The notes: generated by a model not told the origin, from the letters alone. A stretch of 64,000 bases of DNA from Macrothele yani (GCA_039090855.1 CM077013.1:142311240-142375239), one strand, 5' to 3'. Counted from the first letter of the stretch, positions 32,332 to 43,917 are shown. Made by a program: numbers and translations.

Positions 32332-32849
32332 ACTTCACGCATTTTTTTCCAGTTCTCAGTCCATTTCTTTGGATTTCTCATCTCCATTAAAAACTTGTAC
32401 ACAATAAATATCTGAAGTATTCTTTATCAAGTCTAAAACGCCTGAGGAGCTATCTTCGATATCATATCATTTTTTTTTTTTACATTTTAAATGCGCATTG
32501 GTGGAGTCTATCCTTAAAATTAAGGAAGTCAGCAGATTTAAAAATTTTTTTTACAGTTTTGAACTCAAATGGGATATAACATTTAATGTTTCACTTATTA
32601 ACACCAAAACAACACAAAAATAAGTACTGATTTCTCACCTCTAGTTATATTCAACTTGCTGTAGATGAGGGATTTTCTCTTTACATGCATATATATCACT
32701 AAGCTGTTCTCTAAGATCATAGGTTAGTTTCTTGATGAGAGCTTATCTGCTGGATTAAAGTTTAAAACTGATGGCAATACATTTTATTTACCCTTGATGT
32801 ATCAAACATCTGCATTTACAGTGATCTCAGCTCACAACTTGAGCTTCAC

Positions 32850-33650
32850 TGACATCCATCACACACAAGACCATTTGTACTTCACATTTATTCTCTTTTT
32901 CTCATGCAGGAATTCCTGAATCTGGTCCTCCCTTGATCTTCTACATTTTCTTCCTGTCACTTGTGCAGAATAAATTCTCCTAGTAATCATCTCACCACTC
33001 ATTCTCCAAACCACCAAAGAATATTTGTCCCCACCTTACAAACAATATTTTGCTTCACACTACTCATCTACAAAACATCTTCATTCCTCACATGATCAAA
33101 ACATATCTTGCCCCCACCCCCATAAGTAACACATCTCTACAGCTCACAAATCACTCCTATGTTTCATCTGCAGTACTCCACCTTCACTGCTGCACATCAG
33201 AGTAGGAACAATTACTGTACTTTTTCACACACAACTATTAGGGACTTTTTTGAGAACCTATCATTCATCATTTATTCAAAATCCTCCTGAAGCAGCTGTG
33301 ACTTTCAAAGATGAATTTACTAGCCTACTAATTTCACCACCTAATTTGTTTCCTCTGTCAAACATGCTTCCTAAATATGTAAATTGATTTACCTGGTCAA
33401 TCTCTTTGCCATTTAGACTGATCTGTTTGATTTAATACTAACAATTCATCTGTCAAAAACATAACTTTGGGTTTTTCCTTTCATATACTAAGTTTGAAAT
33501 TCATACAAACTTCATACATGTGGGACAACATACGCTGCAACTCACTTTTGCTCTCTGCCAACAGGATTGTTTCATCAGCATGAGCAAACATAATTGAGTA
33601 ACTACTCTCCACAGATAGCATTTACATAGTCTAATGACGACTCAACCATA
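32850..33650 (-). pseudogene. Decayed LINE reverse transcriptase, C-terminal part
   Basis: Minus-strand translation across frames gives SIMFAHADETILLAESKSEL (FADD catalytic box, first D changed to H), LQRMLSHMYEVCMNFKL, KPKVMFLTDE, SLNGKEIDQVNQFTYLGSMF, GGEISRLVNSSLKV, a VLPTL-like box (LFLLCAAVKVEYC in frame), VRNEDVL, a KVGTNILWWFGE relic of the RWFGHVERM motif, and ARIYSAQVTGRKCRRSREDQ. This order (FADD, YLGS, then WFGH) is the palm-thumb-C-terminus of a non-LTR RT whose type is common in arthropod genomes. Many stops. It lies inside the 14.5-kb element and is much older-looking than the RTE copies at 44-56 kb, to which it is not closely related. Confidence 0.82.
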
Positions 33651-33659
33651 TGTGTCTCT

Positions 33660-34779
33660 TAAGACATAAAAATATTCTTTACCTTAAAAAATTGTTTTGG
33701 TAATAAGTAATAACTAATTATAATACACAAGCTTGGCAGTGAATGTGGGGAATAAATATCCTACCAGTTTTCTCAGATAATTTCTTAGAAACATCAGCTG
33801 AATTTTTTTACAAGAGCTGCTTTCTCCTGCTAAAAGGGAGCAATTTTATTTGTCCTTTATTATTACATTTTATAGCTTAAAACTATCTTTATGCAAGATT
33901 GCAGCTCTCAAGCTGTATTTTTAGTGATATGAAAAACACATAAAATATTGTTTTTCAGATCCTAAAATAAAAAAATATATAGCAGAAAAATGTGATGCAA
34001 AAATAAATAAAAAAATCATGCAACAGAAGTGAGCTTGTAATCTGCAGAAATGCTGAATATACTTTCCAAAACCCAAAAGGTGATTTTCTTGTTTCATGTG
34101 TGGGCATTGCTCGACGAGCAGGGATATGGTTTCTGCTAAGAAGTTTCCAAAAATCCCAGTTGCAAAGGAATGTTTTCATGAGTTTTTCATCAATGTGAGA
34201 TTACGAGAAATATGTATTTCCAACATTTCGAGAAAAGGTAAGTTGAAGCTTCAGTATGGCATAAATGACAAAAAAACAAAAGTACTTATTAATCCCAGCA
34301 GACTGGAATCTTAACCATCAATTAACGTGGGAATAACTGAATTATAGAAAGAATAACTATTTTTGTTGGGATGCAAATGTCAAAGTTAACATTATATTAG
34401 CTTGCAAGGAAATGTTATGGAAAAAAATCTTTAAAAAAACTTTGTTATTGTAATTTTTAGAGCATTTTGTATACATTTATATTTTTCAGAAGGTGTGAAC
34501 AATGTTTGCTATTTTTTTTATCGTTTAAGACAGAACACAATGTTAATGGAGTATACAGATATAATTACTTCTATGGTGTAAGCAAAAATAGTTCCCATGG
34601 CATAAGCAAAAAAATTAAAGTGCTTATAATATGTTTACAAGTGACATTTTTGTTAAAAACAGTAATTAGAGTACGAATAATTTGTGATGGCCTTTTCATA
34701 GAAAGCAATTATTTTTCCAGAAAGATATTTAAAAAAATGCTAACGATTATTAGTCCTCCATTAAAATATGATTATAAAA
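33660..34779. other. Interior of the 14.5-kb element, no recognised gene
   Basis: Small overlapping frames (33955-34179 minus, 34096-34314 plus, 34467-34838 plus with 123 codons). AT-rich composition explains them and I recognise no motif. Confidence 0.45.
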
Positions 34780-34937
34780 ATAAAAACATAAAAAATATCG
34801 TAATCCAAATTAATCAAGTATATATATTTACTAATTAATTAATGAAAGCCATACTAATTAATGTATGAAAAACATAAAAAAATATCATAATCCAAATTCA
34901 TCAAGTATATATTTACTAATTAATGTATGAAAGCCTG
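34780..34937 (+). repeat. ~85-bp tandem duplication
   Basis: AAACATAAAAAATATCGTAA-TCCAAATT and AAACATAAAAAAATATCATA-ATCCAAATT begin two copies ending TTTACTAATTAATG-TATGAAAGCC. Confidence 0.85.
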
Positions 34938-35906
34938 TCTCTCCTAGATAACAAAAAAACGAATGGACAATCAGAGGAAATAACATGCTGTAAGTGTGGG
35001 AAAATCAGCAGATCAAGACGAAAGTTGTTATGCTCATATTTTTACCAGATTATATAATTACTTCAGGAAGTTTCACTATGTATTAACAAGATAATTGTCA
35101 AAGGATGATAAAAAAAATTACGTCTGATATATACATAGCCTGAATTACAACAAACTTTATACTACATAACTTGTAAGACATCAAGAAAACTCTCGAAAAG
35201 CTGTTTTGCATTTCCTTACATAGCTGTTAAGATCTACATACTTTATCACTAACAAAAAAAACAAAAAAAATGCTTCACTTCAAATTGTGTGTCATTGGTA
35301 TGTATTTAATTTTGGTCAAAGTGCCAGTTTACTTCAAACATAATACTCATAGGCAAAAGAACAATCTGCTATCAACCGTTCGTTAAATTTGTTTTCTGGG
35401 TGCCTACTGTCAACTAATAGTTAAAATTTTCAACCATCGAGGTTTTCAACACAGCAGATATTTTTCCTTGTAAAGTTCTAGAAATCGGAAGGTGACATAA
35501 TATCATGTGAATCTCGATAATGAGATCGCAGTTTGATAGTCCTCAAGCAACATAATTTTCGTGACATGCCAGAGGAAAGAACACAGATTTCATTCCACAA
35601 ATTAAATCACATCAGCCATGGGCTGATATATTGAATATCGCACCGATATAGTGATTTTCTGATATATCGTAACTTGGATATCAATACTATATATCGAAAT
35701 ATCGGACAAAAATATCGATATTTCAAGATATTGATAAATATCGCCCATCCCTAACTGACGAACACGAAGCCACGAACATGTGAAAGAAAGACGCCATGAA
35801 AACATGTGAGTAGACATTTTTTAAAATTAAGTTTATTATGATATGTAAAAGTAACGAAATCAATTACACACATTTTTGTTTGATATTAAGCTCACGAACT
35901 GTGTAC

Positions 35907-35909
<3 letters not shown>

Positions 35910-35947
<38 letters not shown>
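35910..35947. repeat. (AT)n microsatellite
   Basis: About 19 uninterrupted AT/TA units. Confidence 0.93.
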
Positions 35948-35952
<5 letters not shown>

Positions 35953-36319
35953 TTAAAAGTTTCACCACCAAACGAGGGTGGCTGAAGCATTGTCACACAG
36001 GAAAATCTATGTAGTAGCTAAGATTTCATTTGACTGGGGTAGGGGCATAACTCTCACATCCATATATGTTTTACCATCAATATGATACAGTGCTTTACTT
36101 TCTGTGCAAGTCTTTATCGCCAGGTATATATACCTAGCGTTGACTAGGATGTCGAATAAATTCGATCTGTACATGCTGATTTGGGAATTACGTAGGGCAG
36201 CATTCTTCGTATGTTTGTAGTCTGAAATGAATTCCATTTTGCAATATAACACGCATAAATATTGTCTTATCGTTTTGTGTTTTTTTTTTTTTACGGCATA
36301 GTGTTCAACTCCTGAATTT

Positions 36320-36480
36320 AGACAGAATTATTTCTAAAGCACAAACTGGCTGAACAATACTTTGGGTTTTTTTTTAAGACTCCTTTTCATTTGCTCATGT
36401 ACTTAAGAACTTGTGAAGTATTATATTTGCACCAATGAATACAAAGATTAGCTATGGAGTACAGATATGTACAGGCATAT
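36320..36480 (-). repeat. Left arm of a widely spaced inverted repeat
   Basis: Reverse-complemented, this reads AATATGCCTGTACATATCT.., TTTGTATTCATTGGTGCAAAT, AAGTATTGTTCAGCC and TTAGAAATAATTCT. That is the order seen in forward orientation at about 42895-43030 (AATATGCCTGTACATATCT, TTTGTATTCATTCATGCAAAT, AAGTATTGTTCAACC, TTTAGAAATAATTCT). Confidence 0.8.
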
Positions 36481-36884
36481 TCTTTAATGAAAAGTTTATT
36501 CCAGTGTGTTTATGTGGGTATAAAATATATAAAAAATTCAAATACACAGGTATATTTGCTAAAATTACATACACTGATGTCACAGAAATTGCACAAATGG
36601 CTAAAAAAAAAAATCAAATAAAACTGGTCAAGTCATTTGTTTAGTATCAGTAAGATGTATGAGCTCATTTACTCTTGCAAAGTTCATCAATATTTTGAGT
36701 TTTCTTGCTTATGTACAAACAAGTTATCTTCAACATCCAGCTTATTTCAATATTTAGTTTTTATGGTGGTTAAGGATAAAACACTAGTTTCACATAAATA
36801 TGTAGTTGTAAAAGGCAACAAATACTTAAGGCAGTGCTCGACAATGTTGGAAATTCTTTTTCCATTGGAATCCAAAAACTAGTC

Positions 36885-37106
36885 GCCGCCCCGGTGGTGC
36901 AGTGGTCTAAGGCGCTGGCCTCTGATCATTCGTTCGTAAGGGGTCCAGGTTCGAATCCCGGTCCGACATGGATGTTGTGTTTGTCTTACGGCACTGGCTC
37001 TCTCCCTTCCCTGGAACCAGTGACCCTAAATTAGGGACGGGCGACTGCTTATAGCCCATTGAGTTGCTCACGGTGGTCGTTAAACCTCCAATAAAAAAAA
37101 ACAAAA
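36885..37106 (+). repeat. SINE2 copy with perfect 11-bp target duplication
   Basis: The best-preserved SINE2. Head GCCGCCCCGGTGGTGCAGTG with GTCTAAGGCGCTGGCC, B box GGTTCGAATCCCGG, body CCCTAAATTAGGGACGGGCG, TGCTTATAGCCCATTGAG and TTGCTCACGGTGGTCG, ending AACCTCCAATAAAA with interrupted poly-A. AAAAACTAGTC flanks it at 36874-36884 and 37107-37117. That shows insertion by target-primed reverse transcription. Confidence 0.95.
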
Positions 37107-37788
37107 AAAAACTAGTCAGTGATTTCAAAGAACAAATGCTTTTCAAACCAACCAGAGTTAAAAGATGTCTCATAAGTTTTTTATTTGGCAATAGAAGATT
37201 ACACATTTCTGCATTGTATGTGAATGAGTAACTAGTTCATTCAGTGGGAATGGGAAATACTGCCTTGTAAATGTTTGGAGAGTGCAGAGATGGACGATTA
37301 TTAGCTGTTTAACATCAAGTTTCCAATTGTTTGCTCATTTTCTGATGATAATGAATTCAGTTATGAAAATTGGTCAGAGCTGTTCCCTGTAATTTGGTTT
37401 TCTCATAAAGTTTTTTGGTCATTGCTTGTGTTTTGTTTTTTCAACATTGAACAGATTGTTTTCACCCTGTAATGAGAAGTTCCACTAGTTCATTTTTTAG
37501 AAATTTCAGCTAAATATGCTAAACTTCACCACACATCCTACCAGCACTAGCCATAAATTCAGATTAATTTTGTTTTGAAAATTGGTTCACTATGTGACTC
37601 GGTATGGTTGCTAACAAATCCGCATATGCCCCCCCCCCCCTATTATTTTAGTGAAACCCACTTTGAGAACTATTGGTCTAGAGGATGTTCAAGCCGTTCT
37701 GGTATCAGAGTTGGTTGTACATCAAGGTTTTTGGGCTAGCAGTCACAATTTAACATATGGTTTGAGTCCCATATGAGGCATTAGTTTT

Positions 37789-37997
37789 GCCACCCTGGTG
37801 GTGCAGTGGTCTAAGCACCATCTTATGATTGTCTGTCCAAGTGGGTCCGGGTTTGAATCCCGGTATGGCATGGATGTTGTGTTTGTCTTACAGCACTGGC
37901 GTTTTCTATTCCCTGGAACCAGTGACTTCTTAAATTAGGGACGGGGACTGCTTATATCCCATTTAGTTCCTCACATTAGCCGTTAAAACCTTTAAAA
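37789..37997 (+). repeat. SINE2 copy, diverged
   Basis: GCCACCCTGGTGGTGCAGTG, GGGTTTGAATCCCGG B box, AAATTAGGGACGGGGACTGC and CTTATATCCCATTTAG. Several substitutions relative to the 36885 copy. Confidence 0.9.
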
Positions 37998-38025
37998 AAG
38001 AAACCTGTTTTTTACATAACATAAC

Positions 38026-38078
38026 AGCTTTGGCTTTCTCCTTCCCTAGAACCAGTGGCCTCAATTTAGAGGCGGGAA
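38026..38078 (+). repeat. SINE2 fragment
   Basis: GCTTTGGCTTTCTCCTTCCC, GAACCAGTGGCC and CAATTTAGAGGCGGG match the central body only; about 30 bp after the previous copy. Confidence 0.7.
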
Positions 38079-39360
38079 AAAAGTTTCATGTGATGAAATG
38101 TCACATTTTCGTTCAGGAAACACATTTGTGATTCTCCCTGACTGCTACATGGTTTTGATTGCTTTTAGGAATACCATTTCACTCGCATTCCTTAGTATAT
38201 AATTATCAATCATTTTGTGACTATGGTATATTCAGTTAACTCATAGGCATCCCTAGCTTAGTTTTCAGCAGGAAGAAGCAAACAATGGAAATCTGCATAT
38301 ATACAAACCCCATATGCCTCTCATTGAAAACAGCTTTTTTACCACTCAACACATAAATTACATAAATTTAATTGGAAACCAGAAGAGCCAAAAAATATAT
38401 ATTTTTTAATTATATCTATAATCACCTCATCATCACATGTATACAGTAATATTTCACATATATGTCAGCGCAAACCAAAGCACGCATAAATAAGAGCGCA
38501 GCATAAGTAAAAGTTAGTGTAATTCCAGCCAAAATTAAGTTTAAAAAGTAATTAACATGAGAATAACATGCAAAATAAGAAAAATATCAATGATTGAATT
38601 TACTTAGTTAAATTTAACACTTTAAAGCTTAGATTACTCAAAAATGTAAATTACTTGATCTCAAAATTTTAATTACATACCTTTTTTATATTTATGGCTT
38701 TTTAAAGTTATGTAAAATTGAAGACTGTTTCTGCTGTTGCCTCTCATTGAAAACAGCTTTTTCAAGTTTGTTTAAACAGGAATGTGTGGCAATTAGATGT
38801 ATCGGTGAGTTGTATGTAGTGACAGTGTTTCCAAAGCTTCTACACTGCTTTCGTGACAGTCTGGGGATCTTTTGTTAATTCTTTGTTATGTCTCTTCATC
38901 ATCATCCTGAATTTCATTGGCTATTTCTTGAATATCCCTCAATTCCCCAATAATGCATTTTCATTGATTTCTACAAACTCTTTAAAACTACTGAATCCAC
39001 CTGAAATGGCACTCCAATCTTCATCATTGGCAGATTATTCGGTAAATGTGTAGATTAGCGTCCTAAATTATTTTGTCGGAAACTTGTAATATTGACTTGC
39101 GAGTGCGACGCTGTGGTAGGCCTAACACATCACTACGGCAACGATGTGAAGATTTGCTTTGTTGAAAGGAAGATTCGCTTCGCCGTGCAATTCACGTGCG
39201 GATGACTACAAGTCCAAGCAAGTACCTTCTTGCCAGGAGAGCGAACCATTTTATACTCATATGCTACACAATATAGTTTGTTCATGTTTTGTAATTGTTT
39301 TTAAAGCAGACGTGAAATTTTTCATTCTTTCGCATATGATTCCCTGATCCGAAATAGAAA
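38079..39360. other. Interior of the 14.5-kb element, no recognised gene
   Basis: CTCTCATTGAAAACAGCTTT occurs twice (about 38318 and 38741). A partial copy of the long inverted-repeat sequence that follows lies at about 39035-39180 (GGTAAATGTGTAGATTAGCG, GTCCTAAATTATTTTGTCGG, TTGCGAGTGCGACG). Confidence 0.55.
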
Positions 39361-40516
39361 GTTTGGTAAATGTGTACTTTAGCGTCTAAATTATTTCGTC
39401 GGAAAAATGTAACTGTGTGGGAAAAGTGTGACATACAATATTTTAAGCATGCAAAATAATGCGAAAAGGTGCAAAAATATAGTATTTTTAGATAAAAGGA
39501 AATAAGTTTTCCAAAGTATTTACCTGAGAGTGCGATGGTTTGGAAGAGTACGTGCGGTATAGGCATAGGACGAGAGAGCGGCAACGGCATCAAGGTGGAG
39601 TCCGGTGAATGGAAGCTTCGTTGAGAAGGGCAAGTAACGGGCGGAAGAATTAAGAAGGAAGCGGTTTAGCAGTACTAGTCATCGAAAAGTCTTGTAGGCA
39701 TATGCAGAAAGAAAGAGGTTGAATTTGTGCAGCATTGTAAGTTTTTGTTTTTTTTAAGGGTAATTTTGAGAAAGCGGAAGTACAAAATCGTCAGTCATTT
39801 CGGATTTCGTCAGGGCTTAAAATTTCATTATCCACCACAATACAAGAAGCTGTCTCCCTGCCATAGTGCGATATATGAATTGAAGAAAATTGCTTATTTT
39901 GAAAAATATCCATGTCACGAGGGAAAAATGTGAGCTACGATGTACTGAATAACAGCAGAACTGCAAATGAAGTGCTTGAAGAAATCACCTACCTGTGCAC
40001 ATCTTCCAAACCAAAACTAAAACTTTGGGTTCAACCGGAACCAAAACTTCTGTCGTACATAAATTATTTTACATTCCTTAATTTCTTTCCATTCGGAGAC
40101 ACTGTGAAACCACTAATAACGACATTCTGCACATATCTTTCTCAAAAATGAATAAAACAGGTTTGAACTACTTCTGCGCACAATTACACGATACTCGTCC
40201 AAAAAATATACCCTACTGCTGTCGTATTCTTCCACACATTTGCTACCAACTCGTACTTCGCTCCGTCGCACAGCACCTTCACGTGGTGGCCGTTAGCATC
40301 GCTTCAGCCTCCCGCACCACCTGCTACAAACCATCGTACTCGCAGGTTAATACTTCAGAAAAATTATTTCCTTTTTATTTAAAAATATAATTTTTCACCT
40401 TTCCCTATTATTTTGCATGCTTAAAAAAATGTGTGCATCGAACTTTTCACCCACAGTTAAATTTTTCCAATGAAATAGTTTAGGATGCTGAAGTACACAT
40501 TTACCGAAAGTACTAA
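39361..40516. mobile_element. 1.16-kb foldback-type element with ~190-bp inverted repeats
   Basis: The left arm 39361-39555 carries GGTAAATGTGTACTTTAGCG, AAATTATTTCGTCGGAAAAA, AAGCATGCAAAATAATGCG, AGGAAATAAGTTTTCC and TTACCTGAGAGTGCGATGG. All of these recur inverted in 40325-40516 (GGTAAATGTGTACTTCAGCA, AAGCATGCAAAATAATAGG, AACCTGCGAGTACGATGG when complemented). The arms look about 80% alike. The centre (39560-40320) has short frames only (39727-39933, 40148-40390) with no transposase motif, suggesting a non-autonomous long-TIR element. Confidence 0.82.
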
Positions 40517-42894
40517 TATGCTTTTCTATGTTGTACAGAAAACTGGGGAACTATAAATTTCGGTTTTGGTTTGAACAGATTTGCTGTGTCTCTGCACTTT
40601 TGGTTCTTCTGTTAATAGCTTGTTCGCACGCGAGTTTCTATCTTACTCATATGTATCTTTTGCAAATCGAAAAGGTTTTATCCGGTTTTTCCTGCCAACA
40701 ACGTACAGGATACAACAAAAGAAAGGGTGGCTGCTGTGGACCTATTTTCTGTAGCGTATCACTACAACATTTATTGCTCTTCTGCCAATAACGTAAGTCC
40801 TCTTTCTCTTGTACCCGTCATTTCCACACAGCAACAAACCTTCCTTTTAACGGACCAAAGCTTCACATCTTCACTGGAGCGATGCATTATTCCTATCGCA
40901 GCTTCTCTTCACAGTGTCAGACTCACAGGTCCATATTACAATAAAAATCTTTAAAACACGTTTAAAATATGAAATATCTGAAAAAATATGAAATACATTA
41001 AAATATGAAAAATATGAAGTTTTAACCCTTTGTCAATAAACACAAGAGGCTAGTTCCATCAGAGGCATGCATTCAGTCGCTGACTTTAAACATTTGGAGC
41101 AAAATTACATATGCTTCCAATTTATGGACCTAAAGCATAATAATTAAAGAAGGTGATATTCTTCTGTCCTTGGCACTGCGTAACAATAATACAACTTCCA
41201 GTGATTAGCAGTGAAAAGCAACATGACATGCGATGACTCTTTTTTCTTGTAGTAGAAAATTATATTCTGAACTTCATTTTTAGATTTAATTGCCCAGTCT
41301 GGCACCTAGGGCAACTAGATTATTTATTTACCTGCCCAGGTCAATGATTCACACGACTCAAGCATGGTATTTTTCAAACCCTGATATGTATAAGTAAAAA
41401 TATATACAGTACATAATTTCATACATACATATTAATTAAAGCTTATATATTTCATTATTACTACTTCAGCAAAAACTTCCCATTACAAAAAAAAATTACC
41501 TTTGCTTGTCCTGTGGGCACTATTTCACTTTTACAGCATTGCAATCTTATGCGTAATGAAAATTTCTGTAGTACATACTAACTTTTTAATGAAAAATTTG
41601 TAATGTTTTAAGAACAATACGTTGCTACAATTTTTTTGTCCCCCTTGAATTTCATTATAACGAGTTTCGACGGTTATTCTTTTTTTACTGAATCTGGTAA
41701 ATGCTGGCCAAGAAAATGACAGTGAAAATATATCATGAACAGTTTCTTTGCTTTGCAAATGTAGTAATTAAAGTTAAATGTAAAAAAGAATTGATTTCAT
41801 TCTAAATTTCTGCGAGTGAAATCTTTCACCTGTGTCACTTTAAGCAGGGCTTGGAAAATATCCGAAATGTTACATGCGCAGCTGGGTATATACATAAATT
41901 ATTTACCTACCCAGTTAGTGAAACCTGGATGCCCAGGAAAATTTATATTTTAAGATAAATCAGAAGCCACTTTTTTTTAAGTTAAAAAATATGAAATTTT
42001 TTTACACATTTTGTAATTCCTATTTTAAAGGTCTATTCAAAATGTTCAATATGCAAAGCATGTATTTCATGTTTTAAGATGATAGTGCTGAAATTGGTAC
42101 AAAATGATGTGATGAAATTGTTTTTTGAGAAATTTAAAGATTCTGCCGTGTTCTTTTCCTTTGTCACTAAACACCTGATTTGCACATCAATAAAAATTGT
42201 TTCAGTATCTTCAGGTATTGCCAAGATATTATAAATACAACTATTTAATAGTTTTCCAAAAAAAATTTGTGCTCCAAAATGGTTTCCTTGTGGCAACACA
42301 ACAATGAAAGAACAGGTTTAGTCACTGAAGTCATTTCTAAAACATTCCAAACAGGAAAATTTAATATTTTAGAAATATTGATATGCATTAATGTTCTACA
42401 ATGACTCAGTTAGAATCAGGGTCTAAACAAGTGTTTCTTCTTTTGGGTGGGGGGTCTGAGATTTGAAATTATTCCCTATCAAGTTCAAAAGCTCTCATTT
42501 CCATTCAAGTATTTTTTTCTTTTCTTTCTGATACCTTAATTATGGGGAAGCAATGTGATCTTTCAAAAGCAGTACTTCCAGTTTTTGACATAATTTTACT
42601 AAACATGTGAAAAGTAGGTAAATATCCAAAAATTAGAGATGGGAAACAAGACAGTAAAAGTTCTGGGAACACTGACAACACAGTGCTCAGTAGAATGTAA
42701 AATGAACCAGCACACAAGGCAGTGAATGTGAAAACAAAAAAAGCATGATTCAACCCTATGTCAAATGTAATACTAGCCAAAACCTACATGAAAAACCAAC
42801 TTTGACACCATTGTGGATTGAATACCCTTATAGACGCAATGTACTCGGATGCCAGTTCGTAGTTCTGTTTGTCATTGATATAACATATAAATAC
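40517..42894. other. Interior of the 14.5-kb element, no recognised gene
   Basis: Segment 41293-41390 (GGGCAACTAGATTATT, GCATGGTATTTTTCAAACCC) matches 2466-2555 outside the element. A related inverted segment lies at 41843-41945. A 91-codon minus-strand frame (42505-42780) is hydrophobic, but I cannot identify it. Confidence 0.45.
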
Positions 42895-43095
42895 AAGAAT
42901 ATGCCTGTACATATCTTTACTACATAACTGCCCTTTGTATTCATTCATGCAAATACTACATAAGTACGTATGTGCAAATTAAAATGTCTAAAAGAAACTA
43001 AGTATTGTTCAACCAACTGTGCTTTAGAAATAATTCTCCAATTAAAACATGTCTAAAAGAAACGTAAGTATTGTTCAACCAACTGTGTGTACAGA
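42895..43095 (+). repeat. Right arm of widely spaced inverted repeat, with a local duplication
   Basis: Partner of 36320-36480. ATGTCTAAAAGAAAC-TAAGTATTGTTCAACCAACTGTG occurs twice, at about 42984 and 43050. Confidence 0.78.
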
Positions 43096-43344
43096 GTTCG
43101 TAAAGCCTAATGTTAAACAAATCTGTGTGTAACTGATGTCATTATTTATCATATTGTAATAAACCTGATTTTAAGATATGAAAATATCATTACTCACATT
43201 TAGAACTGAATTGATTCAGTTATAATGTAAGTATCCAACAATTTCACACTCACACACTCTTCCACAAAAAACATGCATTTACTTGCACACTCTTCCACAA
43301 AAAATGCATTTATGTAAAAGTCGGTGACTACTTGCCGTGAGGCT

Positions 43345-43739
43345 TAACCGAATATGGCCAAACTTCATATTTACAGGGATTGCATTTCAAATTACAGCTT
43401 AAGTTAATACGGTCAAACTTATTTTTTCGGGTATAGCCCTTCAAATTATGGCGTAGCTCAATACGGTGAAACTTATTTTTTTATGGGCAATGCCCTTCAA
43501 ATCATGGCGTAGCTCAATACGGTCAAACTTATTTTTTTATGGGCAATGCCCTTCAAATTATGGCGTAGCTCAATACGGTCAAACTTATTTTTTGTGGGCG
43601 TTGCTCTTCAGATTATGGGCTTAGTATTTAGGGTTCAGACCGTAATTTCATGGGCTTTCACAAAAATGGGCCAAGCCGTAGTTTTATGGGCAACGGCCGG
43701 GCCCCCAGTTGCCGGCCATTGCCCGTAATCTAACTGTGA
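43345..43739 (-). repeat. Right subterminal ~55-bp tandem array of the 14.5-kb element
   Basis: About five units with the anchor ATACGGTCAAACTTATTTTT at about 43355 (degenerate), 43408, 43462, 43518 and 43574. The blocks TTATGGGCAATGCCCTTCAA and ATTATGGCGTAGCTCA lie between anchors. Toward the end come ACCGTAATTTCATGGGC, GCCGTAGTTTTATGGGC and GCCCGTAATCTAAC, echoing the left subterminal words. Confidence 0.85.
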
Positions 43740-43755
43740 AATTTTTAACAGTGTA

Positions 43756-43917
43756 AATACCCGCCGTGCGTCGGATGGGCACGTTATAAGCCGTCGTACC
43801 CCGGGTACTGGCACTCTAGCACAAATCTCTTAGCTTCCTATTTCTAAGGGTTGTTTAAGACCTGGGGTCAGACACTCCCTTCCTAAAATCCTCTACATCT
43901 GATCTGATCTGATCTGA
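43756..43917 (+). repeat. SINE1 body, right half of the split SINE
   Basis: AATACCCGCCGTGCGTCGGA, TACCCCGGGTACTGGCACTC, AAATCTCTTAGCTTCC, AAGACCTGGGGTCAGACACT, AAAATCCTCTACATCTGATC and a (TGATC)n tail. It is missing ~35 bp in the middle (AATAAGGGCGTC block). It continues the head at 29150-29240. Confidence 0.92.

Larger units (their letters stand above)
29518..35753. other. Possible second pair of element ends (GATAT-rich)
   Basis: The left GGGATGGACGATATTTT at 29519 and, inverted at the right, AGGGATGGGCGATATTTAT (35734-35753) resemble each other. Both continue into sequence dense in GATAT/ATATCG words (29540-29680 and 35610-35740). The ends are diverged and I found no convincing target duplication. 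It could be one nested element of ~6.2 kb or two independent small repeats. Confidence 0.3.
29243..43753. mobile_element. 14.5-kb terminal-inverted-repeat element inserted in a SINE1
   Basis: The left end CACTGTTAAAAATT (29243-29256) and right end AATTTTTAACAGTG (43740-43753) are perfect inverted repeats flanked by TA (29241-29242, 43754-43755). The insertion cleanly interrupts a SINE1. Just inside both ends are CCCGTAA/TTACGGG-type repeats. CACTG ends resemble CACTA/CMC-group DNA transposons (family knowledge), but the 2-bp TA duplication is short for that group, so the superfamily is unresolved. I found no transposase: interior frames are all under 125 codons. The interior carries a decayed LINE piece, SINE2 copies and other nested repeats, so it is either an old giant non-autonomous element, a smaller element swollen by later insertions, or a carrier of captured genomic DNA. 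Confidence 0.85.

Noticed and set aside
34467..34838. 123-codon frame inside the 14.5-kb element as its transposase.
   Set aside because: Composition (Ile, Lys, Asn, Phe rich) is what AT-rich DNA gives by chance; no DDE or zinc-finger motif.
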